Positions 1-10,418 of a stretch of 64,000 nt of DNA are shown here, piece by piece. Made by a program: the position numbers and the translations under genes. The stretch is taken from the NCBI GenBank assembly GCA_032719365.1, contig CM064868.1, positions 72,529,766 to 72,593,765 on the forward strand, in the 5' to 3' direction. Position 1 is the first letter of the stretch, and each line of letters opens with the position of its first letter. The DNA is from Prinsepia uniflora (taxonomy: Eukaryota > Streptophyta > Magnoliopsida > Rosales > Rosaceae). The notes under the pieces are model-generated. The model saw nothing but the letters and a program-made list of their open reading frames with translations, did no database searches and had not been told where the DNA came from.

Positions 1-760
1 TCCATCCTTTATATATGATTGTCTCATCCGGAGAGGGTAGTTGGCCTGGGTGGACCCCGGAGTAGTCACGGAGCACTGATTGAGTGGAGTCGCCCCCCAA
101 TTGGGTTCCTTACTCTCAGGATGGGCATGGTTCGTTACCTCCAGGGAGGGTCATTGATCTAAGGACATTGACCTGGGTGGACCCTGGAGAGACTTGGGTT
201 TGAGACCCCGGTTAGCACACGTGTAGCTCTATTTCACCGTGACAGGTTCTGGATATGAATATAATGGATAATAAACATGATTTCAAATGGTTTGGGAAAT
301 TATGTTTATAATGATAAATGGATTTGGGCTGAGATCCCACATATGTTTACTATGTTCTGGTTTTCTGTAAATGGTTTTGGGCAGGAGCCCGTGTGACTTG
401 TATTTACAGAACTTGGGGCTGTGACCCTACTTATGGATGTTTTAACATATATGATTGGATAATTGGTTTTATTATGCATGCATGCTTTTTAGTGAAGGGT
501 ATAAAGGTCTTTTATGGATATATTTTTATAAACTCTTTATTTTTGTCCACTCACAGTCTTTCTGTTTTTAATACCCTTCAGGGCGGATACGATGTGGACT
601 GTAGCAGAGACCAAGATATCACATGCCTCCTCAGGATCCTGGCGTACTCTGATAGCCCGGGAGGGCAAAGGTCGGAAATATCCCTTGTCTGACACTGCGT
701 GTCAGACGGGAGCAGGGTCATCCCGCGTTAATCCCGGGGGGATTGGGATGGGTCCTGTTA
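1..760 (+). repeat. 5' LTR of element 1 (3' part only)
   Basis: The stretch is collinear with 6074-6833 and ends GGGTCCTGTTA, where the 3' LTR has GGGTCCTGTCA. The primer site follows after 3 bases. The rest of this LTR lies before the window. Its reading frames are chance frames shared by every LTR copy. Confidence 0.88.
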
Positions 761-763
761 GCG

Positions 764-776
764 TGGTATCAGAGCA
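764..776 (+). other. Primer binding site, tRNA-iMet
   Basis: TGGTATCAGAGCA, three bases after the 5' LTR, is complementary to the 3' end of plant initiator tRNA-Met. This fixes the element orientation as plus. The same site and 3-base spacer occur at 17118-17130 in element 2. Confidence 0.9.
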
Positions 777-2894
777 TAGGATTGCTTATCAGAGCGGGGT
801 TGTCTCTATTCGAGCGACCGTGGAGCTCTTGGAATGTACGCAGGTCGAGGATGTGATATCTCAATGGGCTGCAGTTCGTTATCAACCTGATAGTGGGATG
901 CCGATACGATAGTTAGTAGGATTGAATCGTGAAATGTTTTGGTTCGGCATTAGATGCCGGGGTTGCCATAGTTCTGTCAGGGTTGACAGTGTGGGACCCT
1001 ATGTAAGGATGAACGTACTATTACGTTAGAGTTTTGGATCGTGAGATGGTTAGTTGGGATCATCTTCACGATGTCGTAGGATCGGTTTCGACAACTGGTT
1101 AGGAATTGTGATCATCGGATGGTCAAATATTGTTGATTTAGATGATCGGATATTGTTGAGTTAGACGGATATGATCCAGGGGCAGCCGGATTCGAGGAAT
1201 CCGAGTTGGATTGACGGTAGGATTGGATTGACGTCTTTACGATGTCGGGACCGCGGGGTCGGTCGGATTATGGATTGTACTGCCTTATGCAGTAGGGTTC
1301 ATAGTGACCCTAGGTGTGATCGTGGAACCTTACCTTATGGCGTATGGTTCCGAAAGGTGAGTTGGCGAGTGGTTTGACTGTGACGACTATTTGGATTTGG
1401 ATTCGTTAGTCGGTCTAGTCATGTCAGCTTGTGTTGGGACTGCACTTTGCAGTCGGAGTTTTATTTATCGGTTAGACCTAGTTGGTTGTCGTGCTACCAT
1501 AGTTGTGATGGATTGTTTGACAACTAAGGTCGTGGATGACTTGGTAGACGACATTTGGTTTAGTCGAGTTACGACTTGTTAGAGTTTGATTTGGACAAGT
1601 TATCAGGGTTGGTACTTGTCGATGGAATCCCGGAGCGGCGATACGGAATAGTTGGTACGGGTGATTGATTTCCCTGGATGCGAATCTCGATAGCGATACC
1701 TGGTAGTTAGGTCTGCATGAGTTTGTGGCAGGCGCTACTACCGAGAATGGTTGTAGTTACGGTTGTTGGGAATCGAGGAAGTTCGGGGAACGTGTCATTT
1801 TCTCGTATGAGTTGTCAGGGTGACTGTACCCAGAGTTGTTGGGTACGAGGGAGGCAGAGTTTCTCCTATTCGACCAGAGGTACGGGGTCGTCGCTCGGTA
1901 TGAACGGAGATCCCGGGTGTCAGTTTTGCACACGACATGCTGATACTGACACTAGTATTGGTGATAGTACGTGGCGCTGGTACTAGTGCTGGTGCTAGTG
2001 CTGGTGATTGTGATGACGGTAAGTCGCGAGCTGGGATGTGACTCCGTCGAGATGGGCATATGTTCGGTATCTGTGGACCGGCAGTGGATCACAGATAGCG
2101 GTAAACTAGTGTTGGACACGTGGTTGATGTCCGAGTGTGTTGGTTTCGATATGGCTGGAATTTCGGAATCACGAGAGGTTGCGATTGAGGTGACGAGAGG
2201 AATGCGGGTTTTCCGCATTGGTAATGGGTATGTTGAAGTAATTTTGGGTGACTTCTCAGGTTCTACCGTGGTAGATGACAGTAGATGATGGTTGTGACAC
2301 CAGTACATTGGTCGTGTATTGGTTGGTGAACCCGGGATTTGTTTTGGGTCATTAAGTGGAGTTGAGTATATCGAAGTTAGGTGACTGAGATTTCTCATTT
2401 CCTGCTTGGTGGCAGACGATGTTGGATTACATGGCGTGGTGAGTACAACACGTTTTTCTTGCATTCACGTATGATGGATTTTGATATCATTGTTTGGTAT
2501 CATCCTTGATGTTTCCTAGGTGGGATGACAAGGATCGATACGAGGTAATCAATGAGAACCCACAGTCTCGGTGTGTCTCGTCGTTGACTAGTCTATTTAG
2601 ATGTGGGAAATGGTTGAGGACTTTGGACGTTGTGACGATTCTCGATCGTGATGTTCATGGTTGAGTGGAGTATGGTGGGACTGAACTTCTTTTCGAGGTA
2701 AATCCCATATGGCTTGTTACTCGAGCGAGTAGGTGTCTGACGAGGTCGGATTTTGGTCAGCCTAGATGTGTTGATATTGGGATTGGCTTCCCTATGAAGT
2801 CAATCAAAGGTATTGAGGTAATTGTTTAAACGGGTAACTGATAGGTTCGGTTTTGATGTGTCTCGGTAGATAAGAACGAGATTTTGAGTTTTGG

Positions 2895-3163
2895 AATCGG
2901 ATTTTTGGATGACGATTCAGGATTTGATTTTGGAACTTGAAAAAGGATTTCTGTATCTGGGTTTTGAAATCGGATTCTGGGTGACGATTCAGGATTTGAT
3001 TCTGGAGCTTGACAATGGATCTTCTTTTTATGGATTTGGGTTCGGAATGATTATTCCAAATGCTAGCTTACGGAATAATGATTTCGGATTCGGATTCGGG
3101 ATTTCTTACGAAATTGCGGATTCGGATTCGGGATTTCTTACGAAATTGCGGATTCGGATTCGG
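2895..3163 (+). repeat. Tandem repeats inside the internal domain
   Basis: Two degenerate 73-bp units start at 2895 and 2968 and share GACGATTCAGGATTTGATT. Downstream, a 32-bp unit containing ATTTCTTACGAAATTG is repeated about 2.4 times from 3086 to 3163. The TTACGAA and CGGATTCGGATTCGG runs make the region locally repetitive. Element 2 keeps only single versions (about 19295-19470), so the expansion is particular to this copy. Confidence 0.75.
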
Positions 3164-3966
3164 AATTGGAAATAGATGATGGGTTGGAGTTTCGATTTGT
3201 CTAATGCTGGATTGGACAAATGAACTCCATAATCGAAACGTGATTGACTACAACCTAGGTGGTTGTAGGCTAATTGATGGGTAGATGTACGTACCTTATA
3301 CGTTGTCCGGAGTACGATACTAGGCAGACTTGTGGTGCATGGTGATGGTGTATGGGTTATATCAGTAGTACGTTGGTGAGCGTGTTGGTAGTCGGCTTAG
3401 TTCCAATACCATTGGATTAGTCGAGGACGTGGACAGGACATTGGATACTGTGCATTGGGTCATAGTATTTCTGAGGGGTCCAGCTACACGCAGGTCGAGT
3501 TAGATGTTGGTATACGTATACTCAGGATGAGTATGTTGGTGGTTAGTGTAACCACAAGTGGGTATAGTGTCAGTTTTCGACTAGCGACTGTCAAGTGGTG
3601 ACAGATTGTCGGGATGTGTCAACGTGGATCGTTGAGTGCGGTTTGATGACTCCTAATGGGAGCAGACGTCAGGATAGTTAGTGGTGGAGAAAGGAACCTT
3701 CAAGTTGTTGTGTCGGCGACTTGGTAGATTTGAGAACTGATGTCAATTCGGACCGTATGGTTACTGTCATTCGACGTGGTCGAGTGTAGTCGATACGACG
3801 CGAGTGTTAGTGGTACGTCTGGTTGCAGACGAGTATTGTTCGAGTTAGTGGGTGTACAAGTGTACATGAGTTTTGAGGTCGATTCTACTTTCACCCCGGT
3901 CGATTCTACTTTCCACGGGGTGGATGTGGAATCAGGATAATTGGAGTTTCAAGAACGGAACTAATT

Positions 3967-4036
3967 AAGGAGGGAAGAACGGCTAGAATTAGGTCTGTTG
4001 GAATTTCGAGGACGAAATTAATTAAGGAGGGAAGGT
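3967..4036 (+). other. Polypurine tract and upstream duplicate
   Basis: AAGGAGGGAAG occurs at 4024-4034, directly before the 3' LTR, and is the expected plus-strand priming tract. An identical tract sits 57 bp upstream at 3967-3977. Element 2 shows the same pair at 20226-20236 and 20282-20292. Before the functional tract lies ATTTCGAGGACGAAATT, as found at the end of pol in Tekay/Del-type chromoviruses (from general knowledge of the lineage). Confidence 0.75.
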
Positions 4037-4562
4037 TGTAACGACCCGTCCCAAATTCTAAGATTATATTAGTGACTAAACACGATTAGTGAGGTTAATC
4101 CGTGATTAGTAGGGCGAAATCGGACGAACGAAGCAAAATGACCGTTTTGGCCCTAGTCGTGGCAAAACGTTGACTTTTCATTCGGGAGGTCAAATGGACT
4201 TTGACCGATAATCGTGACGTAGTTCGTGACGTCACGAGTTCATAGACAGGTGGCACATTCTATTCCGACATTCGAGGAGGAAGTTATGACGTTCGGAAGT
4301 TTAGGGGCATTTTGGTAATTTTGGCTAAAAATGGCCAAATAGTTGACTTTTTGACTGGGATGTCCGATGGCCGAGGGCCAAGGACTATTACGTAGATAAG
4401 GACGATACGAATCCGTAGACAGGTGGCACGTCGAATTTGGACGTTCGACGGCGAAGTTACGGTTCACTGAAGTTTCGGGATACTATTTACGGTGACACGT
4501 TTTACAAGACAAAAAGTGCAGTTTTGTCTCTAGTGGGCCCAGATATTTTATGGAGGCCCAAT

Positions 4563-4588
4563 GGATGAGTGACACTTGTCACCCATCC
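4563..4588. promoter_or_regulatory. 26-bp palindrome conserved in LTRs
   Basis: Half-site GGATGAGTGACA is followed by its near-complement TGTCACCCATCC. The same palindrome is found in the other LTR copies at a similar place: 7068-7093, 10987-11012, 16046-16071, 20802-20827, 36052-36077, 40795-40820, 43680-43703, 46809-46834, 55977-56002 and 61149-61174. It survives in LTRs that are otherwise very divergent. It may be a transcription-factor site or a structural element; function unknown. Confidence 0.6.
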
Positions 4589-5655
4589 ACTGGCCAACCT
4601 CATTCATTCATGCATCTCCCACCTTCATCGATCATTCATTCTCCTCCCTTCAAATCAAACCCGATCACCATTTTCATTCATCCAAACCTAAACCCTTAAA
4701 ATGTCACCTTCACTGAGCGGCCCAGAGAGTGAGAAGAGGAGCTGAGGACGTGGTGGCTGCCAGGCAGAGCCGTCGTGGGCGGCGGAGGAGAAAAATAGCA
4801 CGAGGTAATCGGTTTTAACCATTTTCAATTCAATTTTCAATTTCTGCTATTATGGGTCGATTTGGACGTTTGGTTTGAGTTAATAAGGTTGCTAGGAAGT
4901 TTTTAGGAAAGTTTTGGGAGTGGTGAGACGTCGAGAAGTCCTGGGGTGGATTTTGAAAATTCGAACCGTGAGGGGAAAATCAAACCGGTCGGGTTTTGTA
5001 GGTTTTAGGGGTTCTAATCGATTAGGTTAGGATCCTAGGATGAAATAATGAAGATTAGGATCGATTAGGAGTGAAAACGGTGAAGATTGTACCGTGTAGG
5101 AGCTTGAACTGGTCACGCCGGTCCAAGTTGCAGGCGAACCGGACCGGACCACTTCAGACCGGTCGACGCGAGGTAGGGGATGATACTATTCACTAGCCCG
5201 TGGCTCCCACGCGCAGCCACTTCAGGCGGGCGCGTGGGGGGTATTTTGGGGAAAGTTCCAACAAGTGAAATCATCTATTCGATGTAATGAACATTTTGGG
5301 ACTGGTTTCGAGTCGATCGGACATCTTTTCGATAGGTTTCGGGTTGTCCGAAGGTTTAGGTTCGAGTTTAAAAATAGTTAGAAATTCCATAAAATTACGG
5401 GACTTTAGTGAGGGGTTATTTAAGTAGTTGTTAACCCTCTAAATGAATTTGGATAGGTTTGGGAGTCCCCATGACGACGATTGACTCGGGAGACGATTAT
5501 GGCACGCGTATCGAGGCGCGGCTTTAGACGGTCTATGAGTGGACTTTGATTTCTAAACTGTGATGCATGCATAAATGTTTTATATGGATTATGAATATGA
5601 TTTTATGATGTTGATTTGGATGCTTGTGATTTATATGATTTCACGTATTTCGGGG

Positions 5656-5681
5656 CGATTTACGTGCTTGCACGTAAATCG
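5656..5681. promoter_or_regulatory. ACGT-core palindrome conserved in LTRs
   Basis: CGATTTACGTGC, a two-base spacer, then GCACGTAAATCG form a perfect inverted repeat. Exact copies occur at 12388-12413, 14634-14659 and 22214-22239, and degenerate versions near 45433, 50449 and 57107. ACGT cores followed by GC are typical bZIP-type binding cores in plants. Binding is inferred, not shown. Confidence 0.55.
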
Positions 5682-5896
5682 AGGTTTTCCAGTTTTACAC
5701 TGATTTTCCGTACTTATGGTTTTAGTTATGATTTAATGAAATGATTTTGGATTCAAAAAGGTAAATTCGGGTTCGAGACCCATTTGACTTACGGAATCGG
5801 GCCAGAGGCCCAATTGGTTTACGATTCGGACTTGAGGTCCAGTTTCTATGTGGATTCGGGCCCAGCGCCCAGTTATGTGTTACAAATGATTTTTAT

Positions 5897-6033
5897 GGTT
5901 CATGACGGTTTATGGGAACCGGCATGAACCCTTGAAATGGTTTTTACGGGTCATGACGGTTTATGGGAACCGACATGAACCCATGAAAGGATTTTATGGA
6001 TTATGACGGCTTATGGGGGCCGGGCATGAATCC
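5897..6033 (+). repeat. Three nested hairpin units, about 50-bp period
   Basis: Units at 5897-5930, 5948-5982 and 5998-6033 each carry an outer stem (GGTTCATG with CATGAACC in the first) and an inner stem (CGGTT with AACCG). In the third unit the outer arms change together to GGATT and AATCC, and the inner arms to GGC and GCC. The block also occurs near 45040-45210 and 51600-51630. Confidence 0.65.
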
Positions 6034-6838
6034 TGGAAAGATTTAAAGAATGATTTCAAAAGGTTTTTCATATTCCATCCTTTATATATGATTGTCTCCT
6101 CCGGGGAGGGTCGTTGGCCTGGGTGGACCCCGGAGTAGTCACGGAGCACTAACTGAGTAGAGTCGCCCCCCAGTTGGGTTCCTTACTCTCAGGATGGGCA
6201 TGGTTCTTTACCTCCAGGGAGGGTCATTGATCTAAGGACATTGACCTGGGTGGACCCTGGAGAGACTTGGGTTTGAGACCCCGGTTAGCACACGTGTAGC
6301 TCTATTTCACCGTGACAGGTTCTGGATATGAATATAATGGATAATAAACATGATTTCAAATGGTTTGGGAAATTATGTTTATAATGATAAATGGATTTGG
6401 GCTGAGATCCCACATATGTTTACTATGTTCTGGTTTTCTGTAAATGGTTTTGGGCAGGAGCCCGTGTGACTTGTATTTACGGAAGTTGGGGCTGTGACCC
6501 TACTTATGGATGTTTTAACATATATGATTGGATAAATGGTTTTATTATGCATGCATGCTTTTAAGTGAAGGGTATAAAGGTCTTTTATGGAAATTTTTTT
6601 ATAAACTCTTTATTTTTGTCCACTCACAGTCTTTCTGTTTTTAATACCCTTCAGGGCGGATACGATGTGGACTGTAGCAGAGACCGAGATATCACATGCC
6701 TCCTCAGGATCCTGGCGTACTCTGATAGTCTGGAAGGGCAAAGGTCGGAAATATCCCTTGTCTGACACTCCGTGTCAGACGGGAGCAGGGTCATCCCGCG
6801 TTAATCCCGGGGGGATTGGGATGGGTCCTGTCAATATG

Positions 6839-7610
6839 TGTGTTTGTGTTTTGAAGAAAAATGGAGGAATATGGGTTATGGGGTTTCGGGTGTGAAGAAG
6901 AATGAAGGAGGTGATAGCTGATGAGAGAAGGGAGGATTGATGGTGAGGATTGAAAGATTAAAATAGAATGGATGGCTAGGATTTAGTGTTAGAAGGTTTA
7001 ATTCTAAAATAATTAAAATAATAATATTTAATTACTTAGATCCACAAATTAGGGGATTTAGTCAACGGGATGAGTGACACTTGTCACTCATCCAGGGGTC
7101 CCACCTAAAATATCTAGCCAATCAGAATTTTCCAAATCAGCATCGCCTCGAAGTACGTGCATAGTGAAATTGAACTTTCGTGACCTATAACTCTCCCGTT
7201 CGAAGTCCAATTTCAGCGTGCCACCTGTCTATGGATTCGTATCGTCCCGATCTACGTAACGATCCTCGTCCCTCGGCCATCGGACCTCCTGGTCATAAAG
7301 TCAATGTTTGCCCCTTTTTAACCAAAATTATCAAAATGTCCCTAAACTTCCGAACGTCATAACCTCCTCCTCGAATGTCGGAATTGAACGTGCCACCTGT
7401 CTATGAACTCGTGACGTCACGAAATACATCACGGTCATCAGTCAAAGTCCATTTGACCGCCAGAATGAAAAGTCAATGTTTTACCCACGCCTAGGGGCAA
7501 AACGGTCATTTTGCATCGTTCGTCCGATTTCGCCTAACTAATCACCGATTAGCCTCACTAATCGTGATTAGTCACTAATCTAATCTTGAAATTCGGGACG
7601 GATCGTTACA
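6839..7610 (-). repeat. LTR fragment (minus) interrupted by element 1
   Basis: Read on the minus strand, this starts at 7610 with TGTAACGATCCGTCCC and continues for about 770 bp until it meets element 1. It carries the 26-bp palindrome at 7068-7093 and matches the first 770 bp of the solo LTR at 44236-47350, read from 47350. The rest must lie on the other side of element 1, before the window. This is an older LTR of the same superfamily, used as the landing site of element 1. Confidence 0.8.
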
Positions 7611-9011
7611 ACTTAGACAAGCGGCATGCGAAAAGCAGAGGTCGAATGAGAAAGTTATAAGCTCACAAAGAACAAGGGTATTTTGGTAATTATGGTTGAA
7701 GGGCATAATGGCCATTTGGAATTATGGCATGCGAATCATATGCCTTTAGTCTAGAATTCTTTCCAGAATTCCTCCTCAAAATCCTTCCACCGACATGCTC
7801 AATATATATATATATATATATATGTGTGTGTTGATTAGAAGGTAGGGCTTTTGGGGGAGGCTAACTGAAAATAAAAGAAAAATAAGAAAATGAAGGAATT
7901 GAACAAAGAAGAGTGAAGAATGCTCAGAGAGAATTAGGGGAATGAAAGTGATGATGCTCAGACCAAGAAGTTGGAAAGAATGAAAGGGAAACACTTAGAA
8001 TATCCGAGAGGGCATGTGGAACTCGTGACGTCCCTTCATCGGGTTTGTGTTCTAGGCCATGAAAGATGCAAACTAGGATGCCAACATCTTCCTAGAGACC
8101 TTGTGATCGTCCTAGAACAAGAAGAGGAATGAACTGGACGTTGAGAAGGGCGAAGGAGTGGCTGGAAGCCATAGCTAAAAGATGGTGAAGGTGGACTAAT
8201 GGATTCTGTAAGTATTTGTCATTTTTAACTCCACAGATTTCTTCCTAAATGTTTTAGATATTTTTGATATTTGGAACAATGAATATGGACGTAAAATGAG
8301 GGAGAAATTACAGGGTCAGGTGGCCGGGTTGAGCGACCCGAAAAACTAGAAAATCGAGTAAGAACGATGACACTATAACTTGGCGCATGGGTTTCACGCG
8401 CAGCACCTTGCAACGGTGTGTGGCGGTGCGTACGGCCATTCTGGGTGGTCCGATCAACATGAAATATTTTTATATTAATTTTCTGAGTTTTATTATATAA
8501 TTTCCAGACTTTTTGACATTTTTTGGGCATAGATCCGAATACCTAAGGTGTTTTAATTATAATTAATTATTCTTCAATTATTATCTTAATTGTCCTTAAA
8601 TTATATTTATGTTATGAGTCTATAGTGTTGCTTATGATAGATATGGGAATGGTTGAATATATGTTTGCTACTGCATTAAATTTAGCTAATTAAATCTAAG
8701 TTAATATGTGTGGACGGTTGGAAATAATAGATAAAAGTAATGCTATAATATTAGGATTTGATCAGGACTAAATAAATAATTTCTACACCTTGACGGGATC
8801 AGTGCATAGGATTTAGGGGTAACCTGGCAAGGCGGCCCTAACTTGGTTAGTAGTTACGACTTGAAACTGGGCTAAATTTATAAAATTCCCTTATTCGGCC
8901 AAGCAAGGCCGGTTTGAATTTCGTGATAGTTGGGGACAGGTCCTATTAGTGGCAGCCGCTAAAAGAATTGGGGGTTGGATTGTTGAAGTTTTTTAGATCG
9001 ATCAATCTGAC
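7611..9011. other. Decayed retroelement-like sequence, unassigned
   Basis: No gene is recognised. An AT/TG microsatellite occupies about 7802-7830. Around 8370-8450 the sequence GGGTTTCACGCGCAGC matches a motif of the LTR superfamily (compare about 11935-11955), so this may be a divergent related LTR. Single-codon-scale frames here show no conserved motif. Both borders are uncertain. Confidence 0.45.
7802..7830. repeat. AT/TG microsatellite
   Basis: About eleven AT dinucleotides run directly into four TG dinucleotides. Confidence 0.9.
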
Positions 9012-9690
9012 GGAGATGAGTGCATTTTCCTGTTTATTCGTATCCAAGTCCGTTTGGACGTGGGTGAACCCCTCATGTGGACGACCGATGTTGACTTCTC
9101 AAACTTGGGTACGAAGTGGGTGGATTTCAAATTCGAGAACCTACTTGAATACTGCACTTAATGTCACCATGTCTATCAGACTACTCATTGGTACTTGGAA
9201 GGAAAACATGAGGTTAGTCGTGAGCATCCTACTCGCCAACCATCCAACTCTAGACCTTTTGCTGGGTTAGATGCTGGTGAAGATCTAAGGGGTAATTTGA
9301 AGGATTTTGACAAGTGCAAGGCTAACAGGGTTGTGACTTTCAAGTGTGAAGGTACCTAAGGTAGGAGGAGTGCACATTCTGCTGCTAGGTTTGATTCTTC
9401 AAACTAGAGGAGATGTAGCTCTCATGACACAGGAAATGGAGGCACACTACGGTGGGGTTAGCCCCTTGCCTTTCAGACACTGCCTCATCTCCTCTCAAAT
9501 CTTATGGAGCGAATGGCACTGAAGAGGGTAGGGTGAACACACTGGCTGTCCAAATTAGATTGTAAAATAGAAGGATGAGGACACTCGTGAGAGGGATAGG
9601 CTTTTGATGCAAACCATTTTGGTCCAGGAAGAGTGGTCCTCTCTCCACTGCAAAATAATGTGTCTACCTTGGCTAGCACGAGCGTGGTGG
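9012..9690 (+). pseudogene. LINE ORF1-like (zf-CCHC_4) fragment
   Basis: In the frame starting at 9012, the translation contains LFIRIQVRLDVGEPL, then WVDFKFENLLEYCT, a stop, and CHHVYQTTHW. This is the layout of the plant LINE ORF1 domain, in which a beta-rich segment with a WVxxKYExLP-like motif leads into a CCHC knuckle (zf-CCHC_4). Here the Lys of CTKC has become a stop, and the knuckle His and last Cys are Tyr and Trp. Coding-like sequence with several more stops continues to about 9690 (FDANHFGPGRVVLSPLQN). No reverse transcriptase follows before the copia insertion. It could instead be a captured nucleic-acid-binding domain of another element. Confidence 0.55.
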
Positions 9691-9801
9691 TTTAGGTACA
9701 TGAGATTGGGACTAGTGATGTGGACGTGAATCCCTTGGACGCAGATCCTTTCAGCCTTGGTCTAATTATTGAGCATTTTAACCTAGTTTAGAGACATATC
9801 A

Positions 9802-9935
9802 TATTGGATCTCAGGCAAACAGAGGAAACAGTCGACAGCTCCAGGTGCACTGTTCCATTGATTTCTCAGGTACGTTTCTAAACTCGAGCTCCTTAGCTAA
9901 ATTGAACAGGATTAGCCTATGTGGGTTAGGATAAT

Positions 9936-9971
<36 letters not shown>

Positions 9972-10418
9972 CCTCTTTCTCTCTCTCTCTCTTAATTCTG
10001 GATTGAATTGATCAAGAAATTCTGCTTAGATTTACAGAATTGAAATATGAATTCTAGGTGTTTGATAAAATGCAAGATGAATGTGAATGGATTGTTCTTG
10101 GTATCACATTGCCCAGAATCTCTCTCTGGTCTCACTGTACCACTTTCCTCATTCTCATTAATTCATTAAAATGGACAATTTACAATGCATATATTTCACC
10201 CACTCACTCACTTCTTACACACATTGCATGACAGTTACAAGTGACAGTGACATTTCCTTAACTTATACACCACACTAACACGTCACACACTCTCTAACAG
10301 AATCCACCTCACTCAATTTCTCATTTGCACTCTTTTCTTTGCTTTTGACATCTGTCCTCTTCGAGTTGGCAACAGGAACACTACCAAGTCACGCCAATGT
10401 ACAGTTTACATTCCAACA
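9802..10418 (-). repeat. 3' LTR of copia 1
   Basis: The 617-bp LTR reads TGTTGGAATGTAAAC at its minus-strand start (10418) and ends CCAATA at 9802. The purine tract AGGAGGGGC lies just inside at about 10419-10427. It carries an interrupted CT repeat (9938-9992). It is clearly the partner of 27732-28351, but has accumulated differences. Confidence 0.88.
9938..9992. repeat. CT microsatellite within copia LTR
   Basis: A CT run is broken by several TTT and CCC interruptions. The other LTR of the same element has a longer, purer CT run at 27868-27931, showing independent length change after insertion. Confidence 0.9.

Larger units (their letters stand above)
761..4036 (+). other. Non-coding internal domain of element 1
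   Basis: This 3.28 kb stretch replaces gag-pol. No frame longer than 170 codons is present, and none shows a zinc knuckle, DSG/DTG protease, YxDD reverse transcriptase or DDE integrase motif. It is collinear with the 3.18 kb internal domain of element 2 (17115-20294). Shared blocks include a CTGGTGCTAGTG-rich patch near 1975, TTCTTTTCGAGG-like sequence near 2690, a block around GGCTTCCCTATGAAGTCAA at 2787 and the tail before the purine tract. Similar non-coding internal domains define LARD elements. Its role (packaging or replication signals) is unknown. Confidence 0.75.
1..6833 (+). mobile_element. LARD-like non-autonomous LTR retrotransposon, element 1 (5' end outside window)
   Basis: The element consists of the last 760 bp of a 5' LTR (1-760), a tRNA-iMet primer site, an internal domain (761-4036), a purine tract and a complete 3' LTR (4037-6833). 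Positions 1-760 align with 6074-6833 over exactly the same length, with about 20 mismatches counted by eye (roughly 2.6%), so the two ends are LTRs of one fairly recent insertion. The internal 3.3 kb has no open frame resembling gag, protease, RT, RNase H or integrase, so it must depend on enzymes from another element. It sits inside an older minus-strand LTR that resumes at 6839. Assignment to a Ty3/gypsy chromovirus ancestor rests on the pre-purine-tract sequence and is inference. Confidence 0.85.
4037..6833 (+). repeat. 3' LTR of element 1
   Basis: The 2797-bp LTR runs from TGTAACGACCCGTCCC to GGGTCCTGTCA. It contains the conserved 26-bp palindrome (4563-4588), an ACGT-core palindrome (5656-5681), a short run of GGGC/GCCC hairpins (about 5760-5880) and three larger nested hairpins (5897-6033). 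The next five bases, ATATG (6834-6838), should be the target-site duplication; its partner lies before the window. Confidence 0.87.

Noticed and set aside
1952..2464. 170-codon minus-strand frame in the internal domain of element 1
   Set aside because: It is Ser/Thr-rich from a simple repeat, has no conserved domain, and is broken in the collinear region of element 2 (about 18087-18284).
6834..7610. Reading 4037-7610 as one long LTR
   Set aside because: The orientation flips at 6833/6839, and 7610 is the start of an opposite-strand LTR, so two insertions are needed.
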